Of a stretch of 64,000 bases of DNA, positions 46,354-57,400 are shown piece after piece; the first letter of the stretch is position 1; every line of letters begins with the position of its first letter. The translations under genes were made by a program, and so were the position numbers. The notes beneath the pieces were generated by a model. The model did not search any database and had not been told where the DNA came from. It saw only the letters and a program-made list of their open reading frames with translations. Source of the stretch: Lepeophtheirus salmonis (lineage: Eukaryota > Arthropoda > Copepoda > Siphonostomatoida > Caligidae); contig NC_052133.2 of the NCBI RefSeq assembly GCF_016086655.4, positions 46,058,383 through 46,122,382 of the forward strand, written 5' to 3'.

Positions 46354-46564
46354 CGATGCAACTCAATAGACTACGTGCACTGGAGAAATTATTCTCTTGA
46401 ACCTAATTTGCGTAGGTTCGCTCACGGTCATCCCTAGAGAAGGAAATGTATATGGACTTCAAAGAAGATTCCTAATTCAGATGGAGTAAATGTAAAACTA
46501 TAATATTTAGTTTTACTTAATCAGTGCAAGTCCAGCTGACCAGTTAAAGGAATATTAAAAAAAA
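46354..46564 (+). repeat. tRNA-derived SINE, most complete copy
   Basis: CGATGCAACTCAATAGACTA (A-box zone) is followed 45 bases later by GTAGGTTCGCTCACGGTCAT; GGTTCG at 46415-46420 is the core of a pol III B box. The body reads GGACTTCAAAGAAGATTCCT and TTCAGATGGAGTAAATGTAA. The 3' end is GCTGACCAGTTAAAGGAATA followed by an A-rich tail. It is probably transcribed by RNA polymerase III when young and mobilised by a LINE; the tail family partner is unknown. Confidence 0.75.
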
Positions 46565-46667
46565 GGAAATAAAAAAATTACTAAATTACGTGAAAGGCAA
46601 TTTTTGGGAATAAAAATAACAACTCAAATTATATTTTTATATAAAATATTTAGTTATATTTCTTATC

Positions 46668-47072
46668 CTAAATGCCCTTTTCAATAGCAATAACAGCTTC
46701 TACAAGCTGGTGAACATATTTTCAGCTTGTGAAAATGAAAGAAGTGTCATTGACGTACCCTGCTGTCATTATAGCATCTCGGAGCTAATCCAAATTTGGA
46801 TACGAGGTGCAGGAGACAATTCTACTCTAAGATGCCCCAAATTGCAAAGTCCCCAGAGTTGATGTCAGGACTGAAGGATGATCACATGGAGGAAGGTTAG
46901 AAATCACCCATATTGCTGGTGCAGAAGTTTTGGATCTTTTTTACTGTATGGGACTTTTAATGGACTTCTTGGTGTTATAGGCCGTCGTGAGGGAGATTCC
47001 AACGGTCTCTGCAGCCTTCTTGACACTTACATCAGCATGGAATAGATGTCTTTTCTGTTGTTGCCCTGACAT
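46668..47072 (-). pseudogene. Internally deleted Tc1/mariner transposase
   Basis: From ATG at 47072 the minus strand encodes MSGQQQKRHLFHADVSVKKA then AETVGISLTTAYNTKKSIKS, a clear helix-turn-helix N-terminus. It meets a stop after about 43 codons. After frameshifts come SRIVSCTSYPNLD, LRDAIMTAGYVNDTSFIFTS and a tail VHQLVEAVIAIEKGI with TAG at 46668-46670. The catalytic core is absent. This is the same architecture as the relics at 17573, 26343 and 28142. Confidence 0.75.
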
Positions 47073-49400
47073 TTTTACATTTAACACATATGATAAAAAA
47101 ACTTGTATATTTTTACTTAAGCTGTCGTTTTCTTGTGTAATAAGCCTCATAATTAAAAATAACGTAGATAAAATCGTAAATAAACGTTTGGGTCCCCATT
47201 CTATTCATCGACAATAACAAAAAAAACATTTTGATTGGAAAAATATATGTTAAGTTTTTCAAAAACAAAAATGAAAAAATTCTTTCTAAAATAAGGTTAT
47301 TTTAAAAATAGAAAGTAATATTCCATAACTAAAATGTCATTAAATAAATATTCACATAGAAATTAGATGAAAAATAGAAGAAATATAATTTTCAAATACC
47401 CAACCCAGAATATAACTAGTTTAATCAAATGCTATGATAACATAGCTTATCTCCTTCAAAACATTATTCAAATTGTCAAGTGGACAACGTTAATTTCTGG
47501 TCTATTTTTTTACCATTTTCATCTATGCACATATCTCTATTATTAAAGTAAAGTTTATATGTCTCTCCTTCTACGCCTAATAACTCCAGTCAATGCTGAG
47601 TAGTGGACTTATTTTAATGAAAATATTTACTACATAACTTATGAATGATTCCTCTTGAGATATTAATTTTATATTAAAAATAAAAACTAGAAAAAAGATA
47701 ATTGTCATTCACTTGTCGCCTATCTATTATTTTTTCTTTAAAGAAACCCCTCATAGGTGCATACGTTCTGATAATACGATATGATTGGTAATCTCATTAA
47801 AATACTGATGAATGACTTTTCATGAGCTATCATTTAATCAACGATGTTTCCAATGGTTGAAAGATCAATATAATTAATGATAATTTTATAAGAAGTCATG
47901 TAATGTTCAATATTAATTTATTGTTGAAATAAATATTAAAATTATATTAGTTATAATTAATTAGTGAACGATAAAATAAAATAAAAGGTTTACTCTTTGG
48001 AAAAAACTTCATTTTTTTTTATTTATAAAAAGTAGTTAATTGCGATAGACGAGTATGGAATATGTAGACTTATTCATTGCAGATATTAATGCTATGTGTT
48101 TATAGAAAAATGAAAATCCTAAATTTATTAAAAATCTTGAAAGTATATAACCGGACACAATGTATCTTTTACCGTAAGCGGAACCTATTGTAAAAATAAA
48201 TGTACTCTTTCTTAAAATGCAATTTAATTTAAAGCTTTGATTTAAAAAAAAAAAAAATTGAATTTAGATCTTATGAAATAAGTTTTGAATGTAGCTTTTT
48301 AGAAAATAAATTTTCAATTTCGTTTTTAAAAAAAGAAGTTTTCAATTTTGTTGCTAAGAAAATTTACGGATTGTAATTTTTTTTTTTTTTAGAAAAATAA
48401 ATTGCAGTTACTATTAATTGCTATTTATTTTACTATTTCTTTAAATTGGTGGATATTTTAACTAGAATTCCGTCCTAACTATGTTTTTTTTTAAATTGAA
48501 AAATACATTTTTTAATCAAGTATCCCCGATGTCCCTTAAAATCGACGTTGCTATTAACCAAGAAATGTGAAACAAACGCCACGGGTTCAGTATTTATACA
48601 ATGAAGTTTGATTAATGATACTTTTTTGTACACTAAAAGGATTTAGTATACTTGAATATTACTAGCAATTAACAATACAACCTCCATGAATTCTCCATTT
48701 TAACTTTATTAGTAGGGTAAATTCTACGAAAGGAAGAATAAATTGCCTTCGTCATGAGGGGAAATGATGGAAAATGATAAAAGAGCCTAATATGTGTTAT
48801 GTGAAAAAGTGACATCTTGAATGGGAAGAAAATATCAGTAATACAAGGAATCTACACTAGCTAACAGGCAAGCGTTTTCTGTATGTTTAAAAACATTTGT
48901 CTTGCCTAATAGCTACTCTTTATAATTGTATTAAGGATGTTACATAATTATGTATCAATATATACTTTTGCAACTGTGGTGTGATACATATCGAGAAATA
49001 TAAAAGAAAATTCATAACAATTTGGTCAAAATGTCTTATAATACCCTATTTGTGCACAAATATTGCACAGGGGTCATTTTGCACCAAATTTTCCATTGAG
49101 CAAAATCGAAGACAAAATTCTTCAGACTTAATCATTGGGAGTAACGACATGTGTCGTTATGTACATATGTGTCTGGTCAACAAATTAATCTATAATCATA
49201 ACACTATGCAACAACTTTTGCCACTCACCTAAAACCCACATTGATTATTGTTATTTATGGGATGGAACAAGAAAAAATCCTTAAAATTTTTAGTTGCCGT
49301 AGGTCTTTTAATTTTTTTAAAGAAATTATAGTCCAATTCGACTACCATTGAAAATTTAAAAGATCTATTTCGTGTTCTATGGCTTAATTCCCATTAATAA
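47073..49400. other. Gene-free stretch
   Basis: Contains an R1-like motif at 47450-47525 (TCAAATTGTCAAGTGGAC). An 83-codon plus-strand ORF at 48981-49232 has several Cys/His residues but no known spacing and is not called. Poly-A/T runs at 48245-48257 and 48379-48390. Confidence 0.35.
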
Positions 49401-49490
49401 ATAATTGCCAAGGGACGTTCCAAGGCCTCAATTTTGTTGCATAGTGTAATTATCAAAATTGAATATGGACCACAATGGTATTTTTTGACG
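49401..49490 (+). repeat. Short repeat shared with the right edge
   Basis: ACGTTCCAAGGCCTCAATTT then TGTTGCATAGTGTAATTATC matches GCGCTCCAAGACCTCCATTT then TGTTGAATAGTGTAGTTAAA at about 63782-63824. Class unknown. Confidence 0.45.
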
Positions 49491-51140
49491 CATTATAGCT
49501 GATTTCTATCATTAATTATTTTTATTTATCAATTGTTTGTGCCGAAAATTGAGAAAAAAGTAGCGAACATATATATTTGTATTGCAAAAACTAGAAAATG
49601 ATACTTTTATTTGACAGCCCATATTGGGATCAAATGTAGTCTCACAAATGTATAAAAGCTCTAAAGTTCTTAAGTATTTCAATTCATACAATAAACTTGA
49701 ATACAAGGCTCATAATTGAACGAAATAGACCAATAAAACAATGAGGTTAATTATGTAATTAAATAAATTGGGTGTTTTGTCTTTTTCCTAATTTTTTTAA
49801 ATATTTTTGTGTTAACTCAGCACGTATCCCAAAATTAGAAAATATTTTACTGAATTTACATAAATTTGCTTATGTATAAAATTTCTGAAAATCTAGTGCT
49901 ATTTTTCGTTAACTTCGCTTCATCATGGTAATAAAATCAGTTTGGGAATGAAAACAGTATGGAACTTATTTTAGGTTATTTTTTATGACATCTTGGCGTT
50001 GAATGATCCATCGGGCGAATAAAGTAATCAGCTAAACTGATTTTTCACTTTTTATATTATTGGAGTCAATTAAGGAGAAATTAAAATAAGCATCCGAGAA
50101 TTGCAATTAATGTATCTTTCTTATAACATTTCTATGGTAATCCTATAAAAACATTTCTAATATATATTAAATATGATGTAGAAATGACAAATGTAAAAGA
50201 TGTATTTTCATTAGTTTTTTACATCTTAATATTTGACCTGATTCCAAAAAATAATGCACTTTGGGTAATCTGACAGTGATTGAGAAGAGATGTAGGAAGT
50301 GAAAAATGTAGATTTTCCAATTTTAGAAGGTGATACATTTTTCTATACCTTTCCTTTTAATTCCTTGCGTACTTTACAGTGTAAAAAATAATTGTCCAGA
50401 TCAAATATAGCATGCAATCGTCTTACGATACTATAGTGGTAACGGAGTGCTTAATCATTTGTAACTGTACTACTACTAAGCTGATATTGAAGCCGGTACT
50501 TGCAGATCCATTATGTTACGAAAAAATTAGATCACCGATGACGTAATTTCTCAAATGTCTTACTCAAATCTCCTTCCACCCCCATGCAAAATAGTTCTTT
50601 ATTAAGAAAATGTAATTTTAGGAAAACATTTATCAAATTTCTGAGTTGGCACCTTACCAAAATGGGCAACAAATTTTTTGCAGGCCCTCCTTGAAGTCCA
50701 CCTCAATTGATCTTAAGACTAAACTGGACAAGGGATCTACAAAAATGTTATTTTTGGAATTGGACCATAAGTACTGCCAAACTAATTACTTGGATTATTT
50801 ATCAGAAATAATAAATTATTATTATTTTATGTGTAAAACCCAATAGAGATGGATTCAGCTAAGACCAGTTTTAGATGGGCAGGGCCTGGGGGGAATAATA
50901 GGTACAGTTATGATATTATTGATTATTATTAGTTTAACTGTGTGGGTGCCTAGTAAATGATAAATGTGCAGTTCTCTTTTTCAATGTCGAGGTGACATTC
51001 GTTTTGTATATTATTTTATAATTTCCTTTGTGTTTAAATGATTTTTAGGAAAAATAGAAAATTTTAGAAATCTTTTTTAGAAAATATTTTTTGTACAAAA
51101 AATCTTCATTTTAATTGTACTAAAAATATTTTCTCAGTAT
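49491..51140. other. Gene-free stretch
   Basis: A 66-codon plus-strand ORF at 50646-50846 and a 64-codon minus-strand ORF at 49512-49706 lack motifs. A GC-richer patch at 50860-50900 is unassigned. Confidence 0.35.
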
Positions 51141-51142
51141 AT

Positions 51143-51788
51143 TACAGGATGGTGTTGATTTACTCATCCGCGTTGATCTTAACCCCAGCCGGCAAAAACA
51201 CAAAGGGGAACTTCCCTGTCTCAGTTACGGCAGCCCAAACCATCACAGAATGTGGCTTCTGAACTTTGTTGGATTCTTGGTCACCTTTTTGACCGGAATC
51301 TGATCATTTATGGAATTAAAAACCTGTTCCACAGTGAAAATCTTCTCATTACTGAACACAATGTTGGGAGCCGTCCCAGTCATCAGCTTCTAAAGGATGA
51401 CATTGCTTCTCTCACTTCTCTCAAGTCTTTTAGTCTTGACATTGTTTGACAAGTGTAGTAGACTCTTCAATTTGTAGGGATACATCCCAAAGTCATCTAA
51501 GATAAGGTCTCTCATTGTTGTTGCACCAATTTTAAATCATTTGGCTATATTGGTGAGGTTCCTCTTGGTATTTCTTGTAATCCTTGCATTGACGACTCCG
51601 GGCGTCCTTTTTGACCTTGGTCGGCCTGATCTGGACTTGTCTATGATAGATAAAGTATTTTCCTACCTCTCAATGGTTATCTTGATGAGCATGGGTTTGA
51701 TCTCCAGGCTCTTCCCGTTCCTCAAGATGGCTGATCGAGATTTACCCTTCTGGTTCTCCTTAAATTTAGCCTCCCTCTTGGCTTCCAT
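51143..51788 (-). pseudogene. Tc1/mariner (maT-like) transposase, N-terminal two-thirds
   Basis: From ATG at 51788 the minus strand reads MEAKREAKFKENQKGKSRSA and continues (with stops) to SRSGRPRSKRTPGVVNARI, a GRPR-like linker (about residues 40-70). KRNLTNIAK continues into a helix-turn-helix (FKIGATTMRDLILDDFG), then YKLKSLLHLSNNVKTKRLER. The first catalytic block appears as EDFHCGTGF after frameshifts. The next block is KPHSVMVWAAVTETGKFPFV, followed by FLPAGVKINADE and a stop. The last two catalytic blocks are missing, so the element is truncated at its 3' end near 51140. Confidence 0.75.
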
Positions 51789-52049
51789 TGTGGTTAACAA
51801 AACTGTTATTTTATTCAAAACTGTTTGTTTTGATCTAGTTTCGACGCAACTAGAGTTTAAGTATAATATCTTACAATTTTATATAATTAAATTATATAAA
51901 GTTAATTTAACATGACTTTTCCTGGACCTTTTAAGAGAAAAAAAGTTAAAGGATTTTAATAATTGCAATAAATTATAACAAATCTGAAAAAGTGGGGGGA
52001 AACAATAACTTCTTCACCAACATTATTCCAGCACCACTGATCCGAGTTT

Positions 52050-52330
52050 AACTTTCCGTTAGTGAACATCCTTCTTATAATGCGGCTAGTGAACTGATTT
52101 AAATAAAGAAATTCAAAAAAAAAAAGTATTTAATTTCATAATAAACAGTTCAAGGATTGTAATAATTACTTCATTTAAATTTTGTATCTACTCCATATAT
52201 TTTGCACTCGAAAATATCAATTAAAATGCTAAAAATACTTTTATGAATATAAGAAATCGAAGAAAAAATATAAATATTTTAAAATAATCCTTACAACATG
52301 TGTTTTAAGTAAAAACAAGATTTTTTTTTT
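52050..52330 (+). repeat. 650-bp AT-rich repeat family C, copy 5 (5' half)
   Basis: TTAGTGAACATCCTTCTTAT, GGCTAGTGAACTGATTTAAA, CATAATAAACAGTTCAAGGA, TTTTGCACTCGAAAATATCA and ATTTTAAAATAATCCTTACA match the left half of the other copies. The right half is missing. Confidence 0.6.
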
Positions 52331-52821
52331 ACTTTTCTTAAAGTAAAAGTTACTGTCAGTTATCAAAAATATAAATAATACATATGGTTGTGGTGAAAAG
52401 CATAAAATTTAGGAAATATTACAAAGTAAGAAAAATGTCTGATATTTATTAAACTTAATGTCAGAGCAGTGTGACAAACAAATTAGAGACATTTACGTGC
52501 ATACATTGGTAGTACACGTACTTGGAGAGCTGATGTATTATTGCAATACATTTTATTTAAGCTGACAGAGTGTAATAGTATACTAAATCGCCTTAAATTC
52601 ATGTAACATAAATTACAATTATTCCAAGGAATATTTTATTCTTTTTAATGAATACCATATAACAACCTTAAATAGGTTTTACGATTATAAATATATAAAG
52701 TTCTAGAATTGTAGAAAATATGACCTTCCAATATGCTAAAAAAAGAAACAGCAAATCAACATAGTAACTTTGACGATTTGAATAATATATGGAGGATATC
52801 AGCTTAGCTGTCATTAAATTT

Positions 52822-53450
52822 CAGGGGTGTTTCATTGAACTCTGACAACTTAATAATTCAATAATTAATTGAAGTTGAGTAACTGAAAATTAATTTATAC
52901 CCCTTCAGAAAGTCAAAAATGCTGGAGAGGAAGAAAGTGACTGTCAAAAAGGCCAAACTGAATCCGGGAAGTTAAAGAAAAACAACCGAGGCCAATCCAT
53001 TTAAGTCCATCAGGGGCCATACAAGTGATCTCCGGGTTTCACTCTAGACTGTCCAGAGAACTATAAAAAAGTGGGTAAAAAGAGCCCTGTGAGGGTGAAA
53101 AGTCCACATTTGACACCAGCAATGAAATAAACCCATTTCCTCTTTTGCAAGGCTATTTTGAATGAGTTTTGAATCCGTCTTAAGAGTTATTTTTAACTCT
53201 TTTTTTGATAATTTGGACCCCCTTACAGCCCTGGTGATAACCCCCTTGACTAGATCTGCATCGGGTGTCATTCCTTCCCCCGCCGCCTGGAAGCCATTAT
53301 TGCACCTATGTGCGTCTACATTAATGATTAAGTGAGCTCAGACACATCTATTTATAGTATTAATTTTATTGAAATTCTATTGTTAATTGATAAATTGTAT
53401 ATAGTTGAACTATAAAATTAAAAGTGTACAGATTTTAATTGACCACCCTG
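52822..53450 (+). mobile_element. Internally deleted Tc1/mariner element with inverted ends
   Basis: The right end TGTACAGATTTTAATTGACC then ACCCTG is followed by TA, as expected for Tc1/mariner TA duplication. Its complement begins CAGGGTGGTCAATTAAAATC. The left end, at about 52822, is CAGGGGTGTTTCATTGAACT then CTGACAACTTAAT, a degenerate match. At about 630 bp the element is well short of an autonomous 1.3 kb. It is a second copy of the family at 22955-23385. Confidence 0.65.
52905..53330 (+). pseudogene. Transposase remnant within the 52822-53450 element
   Basis: The plus strand encodes KRALxx-like sequence before KSPHLTPAMK (region between DNA-binding and catalytic parts). Then follow a gap, FGPPYSPGDNPLD (third catalytic block, Asp retained, SPD changed to SPG) and a tail RRLEAIIAPMCVYIND with TAA near 53328. 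The first two catalytic residues and the middle of the tail are deleted. The antisense 75-codon ORF at 53044-53271 is a shadow of this. Confidence 0.75.
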
Positions 53451-55308
53451 TATTAGATTATCTGAGGGTAAAGCTTTAAAAATTAATAACGAAATGCGCG
53501 TGTTAGCTTGAGAGATACATGGTTATGATTTTATCTTTTTTTTATGAAAAATTTGTTTTATATGAAATTCTAGATGACGTAACTATATCAGATTTTATCA
53601 TTTTCCCTTAGGCCAAATTAAACTTTTTCTTTCCGTCAAAGAATATACCTTGTTTTATTCAGTGTAAATCTGAAATCACGTTGGCTGTATAGTTAGCTAT
53701 GTAGTAATATTCAAGTATACTTAACCATGATTCTAGCGGACAAAATGTTGTCACGACAATCAATACCTTTAACAAATATTGCTCAATTGTTTTTAGCTTC
53801 TATACTTTCGTTTATTGCTTAAACTGAGTAGCATCTATGAGATAAAGGAAATAAACACAAATCATTTTCGTATCCAGCATTTTTTGACATATTTAACAGT
53901 TAACTTCTCCGTCTGGAGTATGAATTACTCAATAGCAATCACCAATATCACTCTGAGTACCATAAGGACGATATAACTCTTCAACAAATCTTCAATATTA
54001 ATCACTGTCTTTCATTACATTTTGGTTTTTCAGTAATTTTTTGCTTTATAATTCAACCCCTTATCAAGTCTTGTTGAGCTGCAAAAAAAAAGTTTTTGTG
54101 CATTGGGTATAGAATAAGCCCCCTTGCATGATCCCCTCCCTAATCGACACCTCCGTCTTAGCCTGGCAAGGTTCTAAAGAAGCACCAAATTTCAGCCTCC
54201 TAGGTTCAACGGTGCAGGCACCCATAAAGGAAACACACAGAGACACAAACACTATTTATTATATATACATATTATGTCAACATATGTCAGCATTATGTGT
54301 ACATATATATGTGTGTGTGTGACACAAACACTATTTATTATATATACATATTATGTCAACATATGTGTTTCTCAACCACACAAAGTGAAAGCTTTCGTTT
54401 CGTTATATAAATAATCTATCAATACCAACTAAATTGATTCATCAAGAGTCCTCATCTTTTTTTAAATTTTGAAACATTACTTCAATTATATAGTTCAAAA
54501 AATATTTATATACAACAGTAGACTGATATCTAAAGATGCAATTACTGTACATAGAACAAATTTAATGTCAATCAGGAATAATATACTAAATACAAAGATG
54601 TGAAGTAATACCTTACCTCTCAATTGATCCTCACAAATCTTTAATTAATGGATTAATAAAGATTAAACCTTATACTTATATAAGTATCATCTGATAAAAT
54701 ATCCTCAATCCTCTATAAAGAAACGTGATCGTTTGTCAATAACGAAACATGTGTAAACAATTGTTTTCAATTGAAATACAAAGATTTTCTGTGGAAAAGT
54801 GTACAAATACTACATAATTGCTTTATTAAAAATCCCTGTTGTTCATATGTAGTAGAATATATTGAGAATAAAGGCCTCTATGAAACAACATCATAAAAAC
54901 ATAAATATATATCTTGCACATGGGCCCTGATTGATGCTAAAAGATTTACGAATGCGGTCCCATAATTGCCCAGTCTTACTAAAAGATGGTGGTAGCTGTA
55001 AAAAAGACAAATTAGAAAATAAACAGGCTATAAAGTATATGTTCTTGTTTGAACGGCCCATGTGGCTTCATATTTGTATGGCAACCATAAATAGTGAACG
55101 TTATGAATTTGTAAAAATTGAGAAAATTTGGTAATTGTTATTTGATACGATATTTTTATTTGGAAGGGCTCAGCTTAAAGAATATAAATTGTTTTTAACT
55201 CTTTTTGTGTCTGCAGGTTCCTTTATAAAAGTAAATTTTTGGTTATCTGAGTTTAAACAATCCCGTACGAACTGCCCAGACAAGTAATACAGTAGTTGCC
55301 TAAATGAG
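53451..55308. other. Gene-free stretch with an exact direct repeat
   Basis: Short ORFs near 54064-54322 span the direct repeat listed separately. A 67-codon plus-strand ORF at 54931-55134 has no motif. Nothing else is supported. Confidence 0.35.
54242..54366 (+). repeat. Perfect 46-bp direct repeat
   Basis: The 46 bases at 54242-54287 (starting GACACAAACACTATTTATTA) recur identically at 54321-54366, 79 bp apart. They are separated by a GTGTACATATATATGTGTGT microsatellite-like spacer. Identity in otherwise decayed DNA points to a recent local duplication. Confidence 0.9.
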
Positions 55309-55430
55309 ATGACAATTGATAAAATTGTGAATTATCTCCTCTTTGCGGTACTGGTGGAAAGTCTGAAAGGGTGCGAGTTTTCAGACATAGTAGGCATTTC
55401 AAAAAGTGTAGTATATCGCATTATTTCTTA
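55309..55430 (+). pseudogene. Possible transposase N-terminal helix-turn-helix fragment
   Basis: MTIDKIVNYLLFAVLVESLK then GCEFSDIVGISKSVVYRII and a stop. SDIVGISKSVVYRII fits the second and recognition helices of Tc1/mariner or IS630-type DNA-binding domains (xxAxxxGISKSTVxRII). It is only 40 codons with no catalytic part nearby, so this is tentative. Confidence 0.4.
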
Positions 55431-55873
55431 AAATTGTGATACGAGAAAGCTGTGTGCAGGATAGGTGCCGGGTTTGCTCAAATTGGAACAAACAAATTGT
55501 CTCGAAGAAGTTTCAGTTTATTATTTAGCAAATTTTCATAGTAAATAAAAAAAAATGTTGTACAAAGCTGAAAGTAGATTGTGTTCAAAAATAAACTTTT
55601 TTCCCCAAAAATTGTGACTTCTTTTTTTATTTTGGGTACTTCTGGGACCGCCGTCGTAGTTAGAGTTTTATAAAATATGATACGGCGATATTTAAAAATA
55701 AACCAAACAGAAAATTAACGTGAAAATATTGACAATTTGAAGAATGTTTGGGGGAAGAGCAGCTTAATTATTATTTTGTTTTGAACGATCCAATAAAAAT
55801 TACGACTGATTATTATCTTATGAACATAATTATATTATATTCTTAACTAATAAGCAATAAATTAAAAACACAG

Positions 55874-56842
55874 TGTTATAGTCAATCCCATATGAATAAT
55901 CACTCTTCTGTCAAATACCTTGTGTTAGAGAGAACGACGTTCCAACCTGTTTATTAAACTACTAAAATCCTAACATCTCTCTTCTTAGTTAAAATTCTTA
56001 ATGATCTTTGTCATTCCTTGCAAATTAGATACTCTTATTAGGATGAATAACACCATATCGACATCTTTTAATATGAAATTCAAGACTCACATTTACAATA
56101 TTGTTAGAAAAGGAAATAGAGCGCTGTGGTTTATTAAAAGGAGTTTTACAACCAGAAATATGAAGAAGCTTTATGAAGCATATGGTATGCCTATTTTATA
56201 CTACGCTTCTCAGTTGTGGAATCCAATGAATAGAAAGCAAATCAAAGCTCTTAAAAATGTACAAAAACACTTTATTAAGATGGTATGCAGCAATATATCC
56301 TAGGAATTTGATTTACACCTATTCAGGCTGTTGTCGCTTGAAAAGAGAAGGAAACTTCAGGATGTAGTTATGATGTTTAAAGTTATAAATGGACAAACTA
56401 ATTGTAATATCAAGCCCAAAGTATGTAGTAAGTTGTACAACACTAGATCGTCTTCGGATTTTTACTTAGTTCAGCCAGTGGCAAATATTAATTAGCTCCA
56501 ATATAGATTTTCCAATCGAACTATACGGAAAGTGAACAGGGTCCCTGAAGTGGTGAGAAGAACGTCTTCACTTTACGGTTTAAAGAGACTTTTAAAATAT
56601 AATCCACATCTACTTTAATTCTATACCACACTATATCATTTCATTTTTCCATATTATTTCATTAGATTGTATCATATTATTTTATTATACTCTGTCATAA
56701 AGTTTTATTATATTTTATCATGAGTCGACAATATTGGGCTTTTCGTTTTAGCCACTGGTCGGAACCAAACAGATAAATAAATATTGCACGCTCAAAAACC
56801 TCCCATTTTACCAAAATATTTTCCCAGGTGGTGAAGGCAACA
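55874..56842 (-). repeat. 3' LTR of a Gypsy-like element, split by a LINE
   Basis: The LTR reads on the minus strand from TGTTGCCTTCACCACCTGGG (56842) to near CTATAACA (55874). It matches the intact LTR at 58829-59091, including TTAATAAACAGGTTGGAACG (polyadenylation-like AATAAA) and ACAAGGTATTTGACAGAAGA. A LINE 3' end (55997-56785) interrupts it, replacing about 56 bp that the other LTR has. Subtracting the insert leaves about 180 bp. Confidence 0.7.
55997..56785 (+). mobile_element. 5'-truncated LINE (Jockey/CR1-like) 3' end
   Basis: The plus strand runs from FNMKFKTHIYNIVRKGNRAL, through WFIKRSF, KKLYEAYGMPILYYASQLWN and RKQIKALKNVQKHFIKMV, to a TAG at 56301. It resumes in frame with EFDLHLFRLLSLEKRRKLQD, VMMFKVINGQTN and a PEVV-type end. 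This is the standard C-terminal order of CR1/L2/Jockey-type reverse transcriptases (F..H…VRKANRALGFIKR…LY..YVRPILEYASxxWNP…VQ..F.R…LL.LE.RR…VPEEVV). The 3' end is an ATAAATAAATA tail at about 56773-56783. It is pseudogenised by stops and 5'-truncated, as most LINE copies are. It is inserted in the opposite orientation to its host LTR. Confidence 0.85.
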
Positions 56843-56859
56843 TTTCTTTCAATTTTTCC
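56843..56859 (-). promoter_or_regulatory. Polypurine tract
   Basis: On the minus strand GGAAAAATTGAAAGAAA lies immediately before the TGTTG start of the LTR, exactly where the plus-strand primer of an LTR retrotransposon is expected. The corresponding site before the other LTR (59092 on) is weaker (TTGAAACAAA). Confidence 0.55.
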
Positions 56860-56889
56860 ATGGATATGATATGACTCGTAGTCTGTCTA

Positions 56890-57400
56890 AATTCAACTTT
56901 TGAAAATAATTATCTTATAAATACCACTGCTTCCCCTTATCTTTGATAAAAACAGTCTCTATTAATTTACAAATCCCATTGGATTAGGAAATTTACTAAT
57001 TGCACTCAATTTATCAGGATACACTTTTTTGCCTTCTTTAGATATGTAATACCCAAAAAAATTTACTCTCGGATAAGTAAATTTAAATTTATCAGGATTT
57101 GAAGTAATTTTCATATCTGGGTATTTTTTCAAAACCCTTCTGAATTTACAAATATGGTTTACCAAATCCCTTGATACTGCTAAAACATCATCTACCACTC
57201 TTAATGTGTCTGGTAAATTATCCAAATATGTATCTCCACACAACCAATATGAATTTTCTGAATTGCATTATGTATATAACTATTCCTCAACAATATTTTG
57301 ATCGGTTCACAATCCATTAGTTCTAACTTTTATTCATTATAAAAAACATCATCGAATTTCCTCATCAATGTTTTTTTTTATTTGGTCCAAATATGTAATT
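56890..57400 (-). pseudogene. Gypsy-like pol remnant (reverse transcriptase palm/thumb)
   Basis: The best frame (57243-56962) gives GDTYLDNLPDTLRVVDDVLA with the VVDD form of the catalytic YxDD box. Then come VSRDLVNHICKFRRVLKKYP, FKFTYPRVNFFGYYISKEGK and PDKLSAISKFPNP, matching the Ty3/Gypsy order (DD..V.S…H…L.…L..NP.KC.F....V.FLGY.IS..G…P.K..AI..FP.P). Upstream (about 57310-57390), KFDDVFYNE and LMDCEPIKILLRN resemble the beginning of Gypsy pol, but the fingers between are lost. RNase H and integrase are absent before the polypurine tract. The second RT copy at 59092-59395 lacks a 37-bp deletion present here. Confidence 0.75.

Noticed and set aside
48981..49232. Plus-strand ORF with several Cys and His residues
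   Set aside because: Cys/His spacing does not fit a zinc-finger class I know, and the surrounding DNA is decayed.
51541..51915. 124-codon plus-strand ORF with membrane-like hydrophobic stretches
   Set aside because: Antisense to the maT-like transposase (GRPR linker and helix-turn-helix on the minus strand); the hydrophobicity is a by-product of reading charged codons in reverse.
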